From assembly GCF_050948215.1 (NCBI RefSeq), contig NW_027488566.1, forward strand, positions 310,001 to 374,000: DNA of 64,000 nt. The letters are read 5' to 3'. Position 1 is the first letter of the stretch; the number at the start of each line of letters is the position of its first letter. The translations under genes were made by a program, and so were the position numbers. Source of the DNA: Halictus rubicundus (Eukaryota > Arthropoda > Insecta > Hymenoptera > Halictidae). Below, piece after piece: positions 9,816 to 20,845 of the stretch. The notes under the pieces are model-generated. The model made no database searches and was not told the DNA's origin. It worked only from the letters and a program-made list of their open reading frames with translations.

Positions 9816-10189
9816 ATATTTAGATCCATTATTTTTCTCATATGAAAAAATGTGGCTTAAAAAATATTTTTACAATATTTGAAAAAAATATCTATCTAAC
9901 ATTTTTGTGCTACTAGGGAACTTTGTCGCATTAATGTTATTATAATATAAATACATGTCAATTAAGTGACAAACACAAATTCAAAGTAAATTAAAAGTAA
10001 ACATTTTACTTCGCATCATATTCGGGAACAAATATTTTTCCATGATAAACATAATATATTTCCTGCATAGTTTTAGTGCTGCATAGTTTCCTGCATAGTT
10101 TAGTAATTTCTAATATTACATAAAGATTCATGTTATAATGATAAAAAATATTTTGTTCATAATATTAAATAAATATTATTTGTATTGTA

Positions 10190-10503
10190 ACAGACCTGGT
10201 CGCGCCAGGCCTGCTACTAGACGCGACCGCCGCCGAACAAGAGCTTCCCCGACCACGACCGACGGATACCGACGTCCGCGAACGTTCTCCGCGACCCCCG
10301 CGTCACCGAACCGATCTTGGCGGTAAACGGAAACCGCCATGATACCGAAACCGCCCCGCCGGATGCGTGACGTCACCGGGAAATCCGTCGCGAACCACCC
10401 CGCGCCGCATCCCACGCCTAGCGAATCGGTAAAGGATATAGGGAACCGGCGCGCAGGACCGACTCTCTTTTCCGGACCTGCCGTACGCGTGTCGAAAACA
10501 GTC
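10190..10503. other. GC-rich unclassified segment abutting truncated Copia
   Basis: A sharp switch from AT-rich DNA to GC-rich cgcgacc/ccgccg sequence begins at tgtaacagacc and ends where the Copia integrase frame starts. It has LTR-like composition but no matching end or duplication. Open frames on both strands are compositional. Confidence 0.35.
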
Positions 10504-11318
10504 TAGCCGAATATCGCTGCATTAACGGCTTCTGCCCATAGGGTGAAAGGTGCTTTGGCCTGTAGGAGCATGCATCTTGCCATTTCGACCAATGTCCTGT
10601 TTGCTCTCTCGGCCACTCCATTTTGTTGCGGCGTGTATGCGACTGATAACTCCCTTGTTATTCCTTCGCTTTTCATATAGTTTGTAAATTCTTTGGACAG
10701 GTACTCTTTGGCATTGTCAGTACGTAGTTTCGTTATTAATTGCCCCGTACATCTCTCTGCTTTTGATTTGTATTCTTTGAATGCTTTGAATACATCTGAC
10801 TTGTGTTTTAACATTGCAACTTCGGTGTATCTCGTTTTATCGTCAATGAACGTTACGAAATATCTCGCTCCCCCTAGCGAGGCTACATGCATCGGACCGC
10901 ATATGTCACTATGTACCAGGCCTAGGACTCTCTTTTCCCTTGTCGTCGATGACCTGAAAGGCAATTGGTGAATTTTGCATTTGTCGCATACCTCACATTT
11001 TTCATTTTGCCCATCCATATTGTCATTCAATCCTTCTACCATTTCTCTCATCCTTCTGAGGTCCTTGAAGTTCAGATATCCCAGCCTGTTATGCCATTTG
11101 GTTAGATTCTCGTTAACCACATACAATCCATTTATCATGGTGGCCTTCATCGCTACAGACCCATCCTTTCGGGTTACTACGGCATAATCTTTATGAAATG
11201 TTACCTTATAACCATGCTTCGTAATGCTTGACACCAATAATAGGTTACTTTTGAATTGTGGTACCAACATTGCATCTTGCAATCTAATATCGTTTGGCTT
11301 GTTACTCTCTATTTGCAC
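10504..11318 (-). pseudogene. Copia integrase segment
   Basis: The frame has the GAG-pre-integrase zinc region WHNRLGYLNFKDLRRM then CEVCDKCKIHQLPF. The integrase core has the acidic triad contexts HSDICGP, LRTDNAKEY and QQNGVAERAN. It ends LWAEAVNAAIFG, where normal Copia polyproteins continue toward the linker and reverse transcriptase. The residue order and motif spacing are typical of Copia. Truncation at 10504 removes the polymerase, so the copy cannot move by itself. Confidence 0.85.
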
Positions 11319-11326
11319 TTTAATTC

Positions 11327-11527
11327 TTACGTCTCCTTTTCCTTCTGACTTGACGCAGTCCTTGAAGCTGTGTATATCTTGGTTGTGTCTCTTCTATTCA
11401 ATCCGTTGAACCTGCTGCTGTCATTACACATATGTGTTGTTGCACCACTGTCTAGGCAGCATGTACCTGACTTTGGGAGACCAGTGTTTAACGCAACTGC
11501 TGTCATCGCATCGTCTCTGCTTTCCAT
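11327..11527 (-). pseudogene. Copia protease segment
   Basis: This stretch has the aspartic protease motif CCLDSGATTHMCNDSSRFNG, typical of Copia. The frame differs from both the upstream gag frame and the downstream integrase frame, so frameshifts flank it. Confidence 0.75.
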
Positions 11528-12201
11528 GTTTCTTCCTTTTGGATTGGATCTGCAATTTTTGGCCTGGCTTTCCGCGGTTAAAACATTTAAATGTCTTTTT
11601 ACCTTGTGGAGGTTTCGTGTGACTCTTTGTTTGTATATTCTTGTACCCTCCTCTCCTTTTTGTTAGTAGGGCTTCTTCTTTTTCTTCTTCTTGATCCTTT
11701 GTACTCTCTAGCTTTCTTGCTTCCTCCTCAAGCAGCTTTGTCTTGAGTTCTTCCAGAGTTGGCATCCCGTCTCTGGACTGTATCGCTATACTAATCGTTT
11801 CATACTCGCTCGGTAGCGAATTTAGAAGCCAAATGGACAGCAAATTTTCTGGTAATTTCATATCGCACTCTTCCAATTGTTCTGATATTCTTACAAAATC
11901 GTTTATATATTGAAACATAGTCTGGTCACCGGATTTTTTTAAACGATATAACTGATTGAAAAGTACGCATTGCCTCATGGGCCTTCTAGATTCGTAAATA
12001 CCTTTCAGCATTTCCCATGCTTCCATCGAAATTTTTGCCCTTTTTATATGATTGTACTGATCCGATTGTATACTTAGGGTGATTACATCTAAAGCCTTTT
12101 CGTCCCTCGTGGTCCTCATAGTCGTCATAGTCTTCTTCGGGTTTGGGTATATTTCCATTCACGTAGCCCCACAAATCATTAAATCTAAGTACACTCTTCA
12201 T
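11424..12201 (-). pseudogene. Copia gag (UBN2-like), frameshifted
   Basis: The start MKSVLRFNDLWGYVNG at 12201 is a common Copia gag beginning. A shift near 12130 moves the rest to another frame: DEKALDVITLSI, then MEAWEMLKGIYESR, FNQLYRLKKSG and LPSEYETISIAI. These are the UBN2 helices that form the capsid. The zinc knuckle is damaged (KCFNRGKPGQKL where CFNCGKPGH is expected). Confidence 0.8.
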
Positions 12202-12257
12202 TTGTATTTTCCACGTCTCATAGTTCGTACTGTTTATTATTTATATTTTATTGGCTC

Positions 12258-12272
12258 ACTGGGCCCATAACC
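12258..12272 (-). promoter_or_regulatory. Copia primer-binding site
   Basis: On the minus strand ggttatgggcccagt follows the LTR directly. Drosophila copia uses this sequence to prime on an internal part of initiator methionine tRNA. The second Copia copy has the same site at 32197-32211. Confidence 0.75.
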
Positions 12273-12581
12273 TGTTAGGAAGTATTCGGCTAATAACAGA
12301 GCGCGGTTCGCTCGGTGCGTGGTTAAATAAGTTTTAGTTTATTACAAATACATACAAAACGCGTATCGCCATGCGTGCGACACAGAACGTGGTTCGCGGT
12401 ACAATGCAACGATCGCGACGACGCTGCGACAAGCGAAGATCCGCGTGTAACAAAAGACTGCCGAAATAAATGAATTACAATTCCTACCACGTGGCAGTGG
12501 TTTTTCCTATCTATATAGGAAAGGTGCGTTTCTATAAACGCACATGCGTGTTGACTCGCGGATTAGCGCCAAAGTTTAACA
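12273..12581 (-). repeat. Copia 5' LTR, copy A
   Basis: Plus-strand ends are tgttagga and gtttaaca, and aatat (12582-12586) follows. It carries about 40 bp near 12486-12530, with a ctatatagg palindromic stretch, that the copy B LTR lacks. Confidence 0.8.
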
Positions 12582-12660
12582 AATATAATAAATATTATTT
12601 TTCGTATATTCAATGAATAACAAATTTTACAATTTGCCAAACTTTTGAATCTTGTTGTAG

Positions 12661-12746
12661 AAGATCCAGCACTTTGCCCGCCTGGCACATCCTCACCCTC
12701 AGGAGACGGCATCCAAAATACAGAGCGTGAAGAATATGTTGAAGAG
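12661..12746 (+). CDS. Exon-like segment 1 (copy A), unrecognised
   Basis: Flanked by a tgttgtag acceptor and a gtatgt donor, it encodes DPALCPPGTSSPSGDGIQN then TEREEYVEE. It is conserved in copy B at 45291-45376. No family was recognised. It may belong to a gene or gene fragment carried by the duplication. Confidence 0.35.
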
Positions 12747-12843
12747 GTATGTCAAAAGTTAAATATTATTTCATTCAACATTGATCCCGTATGATCACTT
12801 GTAAAAGTATGGTTTATTTATTTATTTTTTTTTTTTTTCGTAG

Positions 12844-12930
12844 GAAACTATCGTACTGGCTTGTAGAAAGAAAAAAAAAGCCACGTCGCCTGCCGCCGTA
12901 GTGACGCCCACAAATGAAAAAAAAAACAAG
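12844..12930 (+). CDS. Exon-like segment 2 (copy A), unrecognised
   Basis: It follows a ttttcgtag acceptor and precedes gtatgg. It encodes ETIVLACRKKKKATSPAAVV and a Lys/Asn-rich end, in phase with segment 1. In copy B the A-run is one base shorter and the frame hits a stop, so one copy is decayed or neither is coding. Confidence 0.3.
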
Positions 12931-13079
12931 GTATGGTCTTGTTTCACGCTATTCTCATCTTGAAATTGATTCATATAAACTGTTGTTGGCTTCTTTGAAC
13001 CTTCTACTACGAAATACAATTTTCAAAAGGACGTCAAAATAATTAAAAGATTGTCAAGAAAAATTTAAATGACAGTTGT

Positions 13080-13304
13080 TGTTAGAGTTGATGCGTGGAT
13101 ATATATTTTAACGTGTGCGTTTATTCTAATAAAGATTAAATTGGATTACAGAAACACGTGCTCTGCACGTTCCGCGTTACAAATCGCCATATTACGGAGT
13201 TGTCTATTGTTTTCTTGCGCACGCATCTAGCCCCTCCTTTACTCAGGAGCTCACGTCAGATGACTGTCGAATCCAGGCGCGAATTATAATAATACTCCTT
13301 CACA
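13080..13304. mobile_element. Solo LTR, 225 bp, TSD gttgt
   Basis: tgttagag...ttcaca is flanked by gttgt at 13075-13079 and 13305-13309. Copy B (45700-45720) has the empty site with one gttgt. The LTR has a tatatatttt box and aataaag. Confidence 0.85.
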
Positions 13305-13538
13305 GTTGTTATGCGAGATTCCATGTTCGTTGCAAGTTGCGGCGTGTCTGTTATTATATATTAACGTTGCATATACAACTATTTGTTCTTTTTCCTAAAT
13401 ATTTTCATAAGTGATACCAGAATTTATTAATTATAAACAATGACTCTGTATAAAATTCCGTTTGAGGTAATCTGACTTATCGTTATATTACAAAAGCATA
13501 CAGGAGTTCAGATTTAGTTGATCTTTTACTAATATAAC

Positions 13539-13773
13539 TGTGGTGTACACAGTTATATAAAAATAAAGATGTGTCGCGCGGGGTGTCGATGGTGCGGTGG
13601 TGGGAGGCCTGAGGGCCCGTGGCCGATGCGTTCGACTGGCAGTCGAACACAGTATAGGAGAGAGAGCGCACCGCGCGACCAGGTGTAAATAAGAGCCGAG
13701 TAATATTGTGATTTTGATTCCTAACCTTGCGTGCGACCATCGGACTGAGGGTTAGGGACGGGAGGACACCACA
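13539..13773. mobile_element. Solo LTR, 235 bp, TSD ataac
   Basis: tgtggtgt...acaccaca is flanked by ataac at 13534-13538 and 13774-13778. Copy B near 45940 has the empty site. tatataaaaataaag lies close to the left end. Confidence 0.85.
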
Positions 13774-13989
13774 ATAACTATCAGTTTTGAAACAATTTTT
13801 GATCGATAATAATAATCGATAATAACAGACATCCAGCAACTTGTAGCAAATATGGAACCTCGCATAACAACTGTAATTAAAAACTGTATTAAATGTTGAC
13901 AATCTTTTCAATACTTTTTCCTCCTTTTGAAAATTGTATTTGATAGCAGAAAGTTCAAATATAAATATATTATAGAACGTTAAATTCAT

Positions 13990-14287
13990 TTTAATTTCTA
14001 TCGTCCGTTTATTCCAATCCTATTTTTCTGTATTCGATTTCCATTAAATGTATATATCTGTTCCGTTCCGCAACGGAATTTCCAGAGTTCTTTTTCCTGG
14101 CATTCTACGAAACGGGTCATTAGGTTCTTTTCAATTGAAAGTAGTATACAATTTCGATATACTCTTTTTGGTGCAAGACAATGTCCATTGCGCCCGTTTG
14201 AACTAGGTCATCTTAAGTAGGAGATTAAACTGCCGAAATCATTGTCGTCGAACTATCCAGCAGCAAAAATTGGGCCCCAGAGTTGGG
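13990..14287. other. Shared anonymous sequence, copy A
   Basis: It matches copy B at 46140-46387 up to the TTAA at 14225-14228, where copy B carries the 9.6-kb composite element, and again from 56008. No coding signal was seen. Confidence 0.6.
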
Positions 14288-14745
14288 CAAAATATTTATC
14301 TGAACAAAAATTTCGAATAACGAATAAAAGATAAAAAAACTTCATTTGTTTATACGACAACAATCGAATGAAAAAGTATCTTTATACGGCGAGAATTGAA
14401 TAAATAATTTTATTCGACGAGAATTTATCCGACGAATAAAGAGAATTTTTTTCATTCGAAGCGGATTTATTCGAACTTCGAATAATTTTTTCATCTTTTA
14501 TCTGTATCTTTTATTCGAAGGTCCGACGGTCGCCGATCTCCAACGACCCAGCGACAGACAAACGGCATACAATGTAATCAGACGGAGAATCGCGCGCGAA
14601 TGAAAGTTTAAACTTTTAGATTTTTCAATATACCTTCATAAAATTGTGACGCCTGAATTGATGGGATTTTCCTGATGCAAATAAGTACCAGTTCGAGTGT
14701 AATCGAACAATTCATTCATTGATACGTAATGTTACGATAAAAATT
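14288..14745 (+). repeat. hAT-like terminal module with ttcgaataa repeats
   Basis: It starts cagagttgggcaaaatattt, resembling many hAT terminal repeats. Irregular ttcgaataa/ttattcgaa inverted units and an anonymous tail follow. Copies lie at 47350-47850 (+), 54905-55405 (-) and 56056-56528 (+). No transposase is visible, so it is a non-autonomous element or fragment. Confidence 0.5.
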
Positions 14746-14749
14746 ACGG

Positions 14750-15107
14750 TGTTCCGTCGTAAAAACCCTCTGCAAAGGGACGTCAGTACGACCGTGAAGG
14801 TCAGTTAAACTAACCACCCGCGGCATAATGACCATGACCGCCATAAAAAACCTACCGTAGTTTGGCGTAGTCAAAAATCCGAACAACCTCAGCTGACGAT
14901 CACATGTTGGCCTGCGAACCGTTAGCGTACCGAAATTTATAGTTTTATAGCCGTAGCCGCCTGTAACCAAATGTATCTTCCACTCCCACTCTTCCTAATT
15001 TTCCACCACTTCCAAACACATCCTTCAACCAATCATAGACAACTTCCTAAGACCACACCCACATCCGAGCCGATTCTCCCCAATTCCGGGATCGACGCGA
15101 CACCACA
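14750..15107. mobile_element. Solo LTR, 358 bp, TSD tacgg
   Basis: tgttccgtcg...acaccaca is flanked by tacgg at 14745-14749 and 15108-15112. Copy B has one tacgg at 56524-56528. It is an internally deleted relative of the 559-bp LTR at 20846-21404, lacking the middle part with the polyadenylation signal. Confidence 0.85.
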
Positions 15108-15110
15108 TAC

Positions 15111-15186
15111 GGTATACCTGATGTCCCAAGGTTCCGTCTGCTCTTCTTAACACCAGAACGTCTAGAAATGGACATCAGGTATACCG
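15111..15186. repeat. Small hairpin, 16-bp inverted ends
   Basis: ggtatacctgatgtcc and ggacatcaggtatacc enclose about 45 bp. The same hairpin is in copy B at 56527-56601. It may be a very small inverted-repeat element. Confidence 0.6.
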
Positions 15187-15412
15187 AAAACCCACATCAT
15201 CTGGACTATCTTTAATAAGATCATGTCGAAGAATCATTTCGTTGTCACAGCCATTAGCTCGACGTGATTGTCGATTTTAAATATTTTATAGAGCAATTGC
15301 GAAAAAAAAAATATTCTAAATCGAAATTCACACCGATTATCCAGGTCTCACCACGTGGAGGTTGCTGTGAGGGAGACCCGCCCACCCACATAGTATTTGG
15401 CATCGTTCAGAC

Positions 15413-15445
15413 ATGGCGGAAAGCGCGCAATTTCCGCCATGTTTG
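15413..15445. repeat. Perfect 12-bp hairpin acatggcggaaa
   Basis: acatggcggaaa is followed eight bases later by its reverse complement tttccgccatgt. It is identical in copy B near 56825-56857. Function unknown. Confidence 0.6.
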
Positions 15446-15792
15446 AACAATCGTCCCACCCGACGGAAAGTTACAAAATTACCAAATAATAAAAAAAATC
15501 CGTAATTTTGTAGATACTCTTCCTAATACAGATTTGACAGTGCTCTACTTTCGATCAGTGTACAAACGAATACCAAGAAGAGCTCATTGCAAAGCCTATC
15601 CGCCGAATTACTACCTGCCTAGTATAAAATCTAATCTTTTTGCATGCATATTTTGTGATTTTCCCCTTTAATGTAATACTTATGTATTTCCTACCTAACA
15701 AGTATTTTGTGTTTTGGCCATTTAAGTACTTAAGTTTGCAGGGGGTGGCTAGCCCAAATTTGTTGAAATGAAAATTCAGTGAATTAAATAGG

Positions 15793-15936
15793 ACATGCAA
15801 GACATGCGACGGACGTCACAACATGCGATGGACGTCATAACATGCAACCCATGCGACAGATTACACAACATGCAATGTACACAACAGGCTACACAACATG
15901 CAATGTGTACAACAGACAACATAACATGCAACACAT
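15793..15936. repeat. acatgcra/acgtcacaacatgc minisatellite, copy A
   Basis: Irregular repeats of acaacatgcaa, gcgacggacgtcacaac and gatggacgtcataac. In copy B the array (57206-57512) is about twice as long, because in copy A its right part was replaced by the element fragment 15937-16378. Confidence 0.7.
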
Positions 15937-16378
15937 TATTTTTTCCTACTATGACGCACCAATCGCAGGAATTTGAAAAAAATTGAGCATAATACTTAGG
16001 ACAATATCTTATTGCTAAATTAATTCTGTCGTTGTCACTCTTAGATTTCCATATGAAATCTGCATTTTTTCGATTTTTTTCGTGTTTTTCGATTTTTACA
16101 GCCAGAGTTTGCAACCGAAAAATCTGAAAACGACTCAAAGTATGTGGTTTGGTGTCCGAAATGTGTCAGGTTTTTTTCAGAATTTTAAATTGTCATTAAA
16201 TGGGGAAAATGGGCCAAAAACTGGATTTTCGTTTTTCCTCTATAACTACCCTTACAAATGAGCTATAGGGCTAAAACTTGGCTGAAAGGTATCTTTTTTG
16301 GTAGGCTATCGAATGGCGCAAATTGGAATAAAATCCCTTCTTGGGCACATTTCACCCCCAAAACCGGCTATAGCCTTT
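15937..16378 (-). mobile_element. Deleted copy of the 794-3531-type element
   Basis: It matches the outer half of the right arm at 3090-3531 and ends ggctatagccttt. The following atg also begins the empty-site sequence in copy B (57515), consistent with a 3-bp duplication on that side. The other arm is gone. Confidence 0.75.
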
Positions 16379-17361
16379 ATGATGTACAGGCCTTTGTTTA
16401 ACACTGCGCTGTTATGGGAAGAAATATCTGAAACAGACTATATCTTAGATTAATAGACGACAAAAAATTAAAAAAAAAATTTTTAAATAAAAAAAAATAC
16501 ATATGGAAAATGGTTGTCCACTCGATATATTTCAAATCAACGCGCGAGTGGACCGTTTTGTCGCAACACTACTCTACAAAAATATGTATTAAACATTTCA
16601 AATCAACGCGAGTAAGTGCATTGTCCATCGTGACGCTACTTTATTTATTTCAAAACAGAAAACTCCCGTGCAATTTCATTTCTTTTATCGCAACACTAAA
16701 TGGAATCGCGATAGCAGCCATTTGAATTAGTAGGGAGGGAAACAAACCGAATCATTATTTCGCAACGCTAGTGTACAAATAATAAATAATAAATATGTCG
16801 AAATAAACGCGAGAAGTGCATTATTTCACGCGACACTAATTTATTAAATTCGATGGAAAAGACTCCCGTGCACTTTAATTTCATTATTCGCAACTCTAAA
16901 AGGGAAGCAATGGCTGCCGGGGGGGGGGGGATGGGGGGTGTACCACTTTCACAGTTGATAGTTGCAGCCCGAGCATGGGCGCCCGTAATCACGTGTTTCT
17001 GAGGTCACTGATAACGAATCTGACACCAAAAATTCAAAATTCAAAATGGCGGATTCAATACTTTACACATATATATAGTCTTCAAATTCGCTTTTTGCAG
17101 TCGAAATTAGAGAGACACACATACAGACATTTTTTAACATTTTTTGAATATGTTTTAGTCATTCAGTGTAACTAATATAAGTAATATGAATAATCGATCA
17201 GGCTCGTCCAGTCGTGATGCCAGGAATCATGGGTCACCGTCCTAACTGGCTCGAGGGGGAGAGGGATGAACCCCTCCGCCGGCATGGTCCCACTCAGACG
17301 TACCGTCGCCACGTCGCCAAAATTTCGAGCGCCTTATCCGCAATCGATTCCCGGTTCGACC
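16379..17361. other. Shared anonymous sequence with G12 run, copy A
   Basis: It corresponds to 57515-58473 in copy B. There is a G-run near 16919-16930 and repeated caacgcgagtgnac/cgcaacac words near 16530-16870, but no coding similarity. Short open frames match in both copies only because the copies are recent. Confidence 0.6.
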
Positions 17362-17365
17362 AACT

Positions 17366-18837
17366 TGCAACGAGACGTATGTGTCTCGTTGCGAGCCGTT
17401 CGGTACCTTAACCCGCACCAATCACCGGTGCGGGATAGCCGCGCGCCAATCCGCGGAATCCAGCCCGAGCGCGGACCAATCGCAGTGTGCCGAAGATTCG
17501 CGAATGAGCACACGAGGTCCGCGTACGGGCTATAAAGATCGCGACGGAACCAGCCGAAGCCGGAGTTGGTCTGGAGCAGCTCTCGGGTGAACACCCGGGC
17601 CCAGATCCTCTCGCAGCCGCGCCAACTCGTGCTAGCCGCGGTATACTATCGGGCGAATACGACGAGGCGCTGGAATCGGCAGAGCGTAAGTGGGTTTACG
17701 TCCCCTACGCGAAACCGAGACCGCGACCAGGATCCTGGGAGGCAGTCGATCACCGGCTTGCTCTTTTCAGAGCACCGAGGATACGACACTCCGGACCGTC
17801 ATCCCTACCACCTGGACCTGTTCCCGCGTCCCGCTCTCCCCTCAGGGATCCAGCGTCGCGCTCCGCACGGTAGTCGTCGATCGGCCGCAGCAGCGTGTGG
17901 AGCTCGCCTCTCGGTATACTACCGGAGACGAGCGCCCTCGCCGGTTTCGGGCCGTGGGCATTAGGTTTACGTCTGTGCCTACGTGCTCGAGCCGCGGTCG
18001 GGCGGGGACGACGGGTGGGGGGTTCCGCGGATCCCTTACCCTCTCCTCTCCGCGCCCCGCGTGCCCAGCCACCAGGAAACAACCGATTCACTATCGTTCG
18101 CTGGGCCGCGGCGGATACATCACCTCGAGGATCGGGAGAGCTCGGGATCGCGCCGAGAGCGCCCGAATCATAACCACGATTAGCGAGTCCGGCTCGCCCG
18201 CGCTCCCCGCACACCGCGCTCTCTACACGCGTCGCGACCGTACCCGAACCGCGCCGAGGACGTCCAACGGCAGGCACCGTTCCAGCGAGCGCGCCTTGCC
18301 CGCGTCGCGTATTTCCCGCGTATACCGTCGAACTCGAAAACCGTGCCGGCGTCCCGCGGTTACCGTAGATTATATTTTCCGCGTAGACTAAGCCGTATAA
18401 TTAGTGATAAGCCATCCGCGCCAGATTCCACCGTTACGGTCCACTGACTGCTCGTTATTTAATTGTCAATAGGCCCGGGGAGAGACAACCGGCCTTCACC
18501 AGCCCGTCGCCGGACCGTCGAGAAATCCGGGCGGGTAGTCCACGGACCGCCCCGCATTTTCATAACTTATCTTTTCGTTCATTTCATGTTAGTATTCTAA
18601 GAGACCATAATTTCGCTTGCTTCTTTACTGCATTCATTAGCACCCCATAATTGGTTATTTTGTTTTGATTCAAACGTTCTCATTAAGAATAAATTAGTTT
18701 ATTTACCATCAAGCGCATCGTACTTTATTAAACCATTTCCTTCTTCCTCCCCGACGAACCATGGTCGCTGAGCGAATCCAGGGGAGGGACCGCGCGCCTC
18801 GCTCGCGCCTCCACGCAAGCGAGACGCTACCGTTACA
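17366..18837. mobile_element. GC-rich solo LTR, 1472 bp, TSD aact
   Basis: tgcaacgagacg...accgttaca is flanked by aact at 17362-17365 and 18838-18841. Copy B has the empty site at 59585-59588. A gctataaag TATA-like box is near 17529 and aataaa near 18688. The 4-bp duplication suggests Gypsy. Several long arginine/proline-rich open frames inside, the longest 17690-18391, overlap in several frames and on both strands, and reflect composition. Confidence 0.85.
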
Positions 18838-18918
18838 AACTTTTAAACTAAAAAAGATAGCAATGCGAAATTTGAACTAGAAATTTTTTTTTAATCGGGT
18901 TTAATGTCGTATGCTGAA

Positions 18919-19444
18919 TGTTACGGCGTAACAATAAAAAAAAAAATTAAAAACCGTTAGCTCATAAATTAACGCAAGACGCATCTGCACGGCCTTCTGC
19001 GATGCAGATGTCCAAGAAACGGTTGGGCTTTATGACCCCCGCAATTTATTTCGAAACGCGATTGCCGTTAACGGCTATACCTGTGAGGTATACGCACTGG
19101 GAAAATCCCAGCAATAGTCCGCCCCCATAAGGAGCGTCCTCCAATGACCACCAAAAATTCGACAGACTCTTGAAAACCGGCAAAGCGAAAACATCTAGCG
19201 CTAGCATCCTCGCCGTCCGATACATTATAACTTAGTTTTCACTCGCCGTAGTCACAGTACAAGTTCTGTTTAGTGTCTCTCATCTTCGTTTCAAAAATAC
19301 AGTTGTTTTTGTTATCCACATCCCCGGTTTGTCATCATTATCCACCCTTCAATTATTCACTCGCCGTTAAGTCTGCGTGTGAAGTGAGCATTCACCGAAA
19401 GGTCTTCTTTCAATTCAATCTTTAACTTTGCTCACGTAACAACA
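18919..19444. mobile_element. Solo LTR, 526 bp, TSD ctgaa (copy A)
   Basis: tgttacggcg...cgtaacaaca is flanked by ctgaa at 18914-18918 and 19445-19449. The same insertion is in copy B (59668-60754), so it predates the duplication. It has cattataacttag near 19223. Confidence 0.85.
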
Positions 19445-19449
19445 CTGAA

Positions 19450-20262
19450 ATATGTTCTATATTTTTTAAGTAATTTTTTTGTCGATTTTAAAGATAAAGC
19501 CGGATAAGCTGGTCAAAAGTGCCTGCAAACCAAATTAATTTTTTATCGCACCATGCTCGAAAAAAATTAACAAAAAAATTCATGAATATTCTATCTAATA
19601 TCATACATGACTGAGATCTTTTCAGAATTTTTGGTTGCAAAATCGATTTTTAAACAAATCTGAAATCATAAAATTGCCGATTTTATATCGAAGTTTTCAG
19701 TTGATCATGTATCATGTTGATATATCTAATCATTTGAAGAAAGTACACATTTCGGATTGAAGTTTCAGAGATACCAGTTTTATAAAAATTCAGTAGTTAG
19801 ATATTATTGGAACAATTGTTCTTAATTTTTTCAGAATTTTTTTTATAAATTGCATCGTCGTTGACAAAAGCTTTTTAGCATTTTGTAGGTGTATTATGTA
19901 ATATTGAACGTTTCTATATTCGGGAAAACACTGTACAAACTTAAAACTGCAATATAAAATATTTTACTTGTGTTACAAATAGAAAAACTAAAATTTTCTT
20001 GAAATTGTGTACGAATTTAAACGAATTTCCTCAAGGTTAGAAAACGGTCATACCATAATCTCCTTATTTTTCCCATATTCTACAAAGTTTCAGCTTTCTA
20101 TTGACTATTAATTTTTATACACCCTGTACAATCACCACACAGCCGTGCCGCTTGTACCACGATTTCGTAAACACTCTGTATACAAAATATAAAGGAAGCA
20201 ATTTATGAAGAAATTACCTTGTTGTCACCTTTACACAAACATTGCCTGCTTTTTTTTTGTAG
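19450..20262. other. Shared anonymous sequence, copy A
   Basis: It matches 60755-61360 plus 62100-62263 in copy B. It has gctggtcaaaagtgcc and ttttcagaatttttggttgca words that loosely resemble the subterminal region of the long-arm elements, so it may be an old arm. No gene was seen. Confidence 0.45.
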
Positions 20263-20366
20263 GTTTCTTATAAGCTGGTTCGCAACAGCTCGAGCGGTTT
20301 TCGACCATTCCTCTTTGAGCGCTCATGGATGGCACGTCGTGATGAAGAAAATACTTTTATCTGAAG
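20263..20366 (+). CDS. Exon-like segment, copy A, unrecognised
   Basis: A polypyrimidine tract and tgtag acceptor precede it and gtaaga follows. One frame reads LISWFATARAVFDHSSLSAH then a GWHVVMKKILL end. Copy B (62264-62367) has two differences, both changing residues in this frame, so constraint is not shown. Confidence 0.3.
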
Positions 20367-20559
20367 GTAAGAGATGCATATTTTTTCTATCGAATAGTTC
20401 TATATATTTTCTTTCATTTATCATGTATCATTTTAATCAGAATAATGTCACAAATGTATTGGTCAAAGTCTCACAAAAGAATTATTTATAATAAAGAAAG
20501 TAAAATTTTTTATTTAAAGTCTTGCGCTCACGCGGGCTTTGATCTGTGCCAGCGGCAGA

Positions 20560-20765
20560 GTTGTGCAGAATTACAATTGAATTACTCCAGGAATTATAAT
20601 TACAAAGTAATTGAATTACATTGTATTTCAATCATATTATAATTTATAATTGAGATCTTCATTCAATTAAATTACAATGTAATTCGTAATTGCAATGGAG
20701 TACAATTACAAAACACTTTGTAAATAAATTACATTAATTGCGAATTACGATTTCTTTAAATTAAA
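20560..20765. repeat. aattacaatt/tgaattac low-complexity tract
   Basis: Irregular attac, aattg and taatt repeats. Present in copy B at 63250-63450. Confidence 0.7.
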
Positions 20766-20845
20766 ATTGAAAATTAAAGAATAATAAAATAATAGGTAAT
20801 AAGAGGTTGAAAAATCCATGTGAAGGTTTCAAACGGAAGGAATGT

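Larger units (their letters stand above)
10504..12581 (-). mobile_element. Copia retrotransposon, 3'-truncated, in copy A
   Basis: Minus-strand order is LTR (12273-12581), primer-binding site (12258-12272), gag, protease, integrase, then an abrupt end inside the integrase at 10504. Reverse transcriptase, RNase H and the 3' LTR are missing. The same insertion in copy B is only a solo LTR (44943-45211). The aatat duplication after the LTR (12582-12586) is the same as on both sides of the copy B LTR. Confidence 0.8.
12950..13990. repeat. Palindromic (foldback-like) element, copy A
   Basis: Left-arm words such as acaattttcaaaaggacgtc, gttgcaagttgcggcgtgtc and tgcgagattccatgttcg recur as reverse complements at 13800-13960. 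The left arm is interrupted by the solo LTR 13080-13304 and the spacer by the solo LTR 13539-13773. Related palindromes are at 45585-46150 and 23387-24298. Confidence 0.65.

Noticed and set aside
14716..14970. 84-codon minus-strand frame recurring at 20761-21090 and 63447-63776
   Set aside because: The recurrence follows the LTR family TGTTCCG...ACCACA; the frame crosses LTR borders and has no recognised motif.
15795..16138. CRISPR-like array of atgcra repeats
   Set aside because: Units are irregular in length and sequence with no unique spacers of constant size; it is a eukaryotic minisatellite.
17690..18391. 233-codon open frame and several overlapping ones in GC-rich DNA
   Set aside because: They lie wholly inside a solo LTR with matched aact borders, overlap in many frames on both strands and are Arg/Pro-rich, as GC-rich sequence without stops would give.
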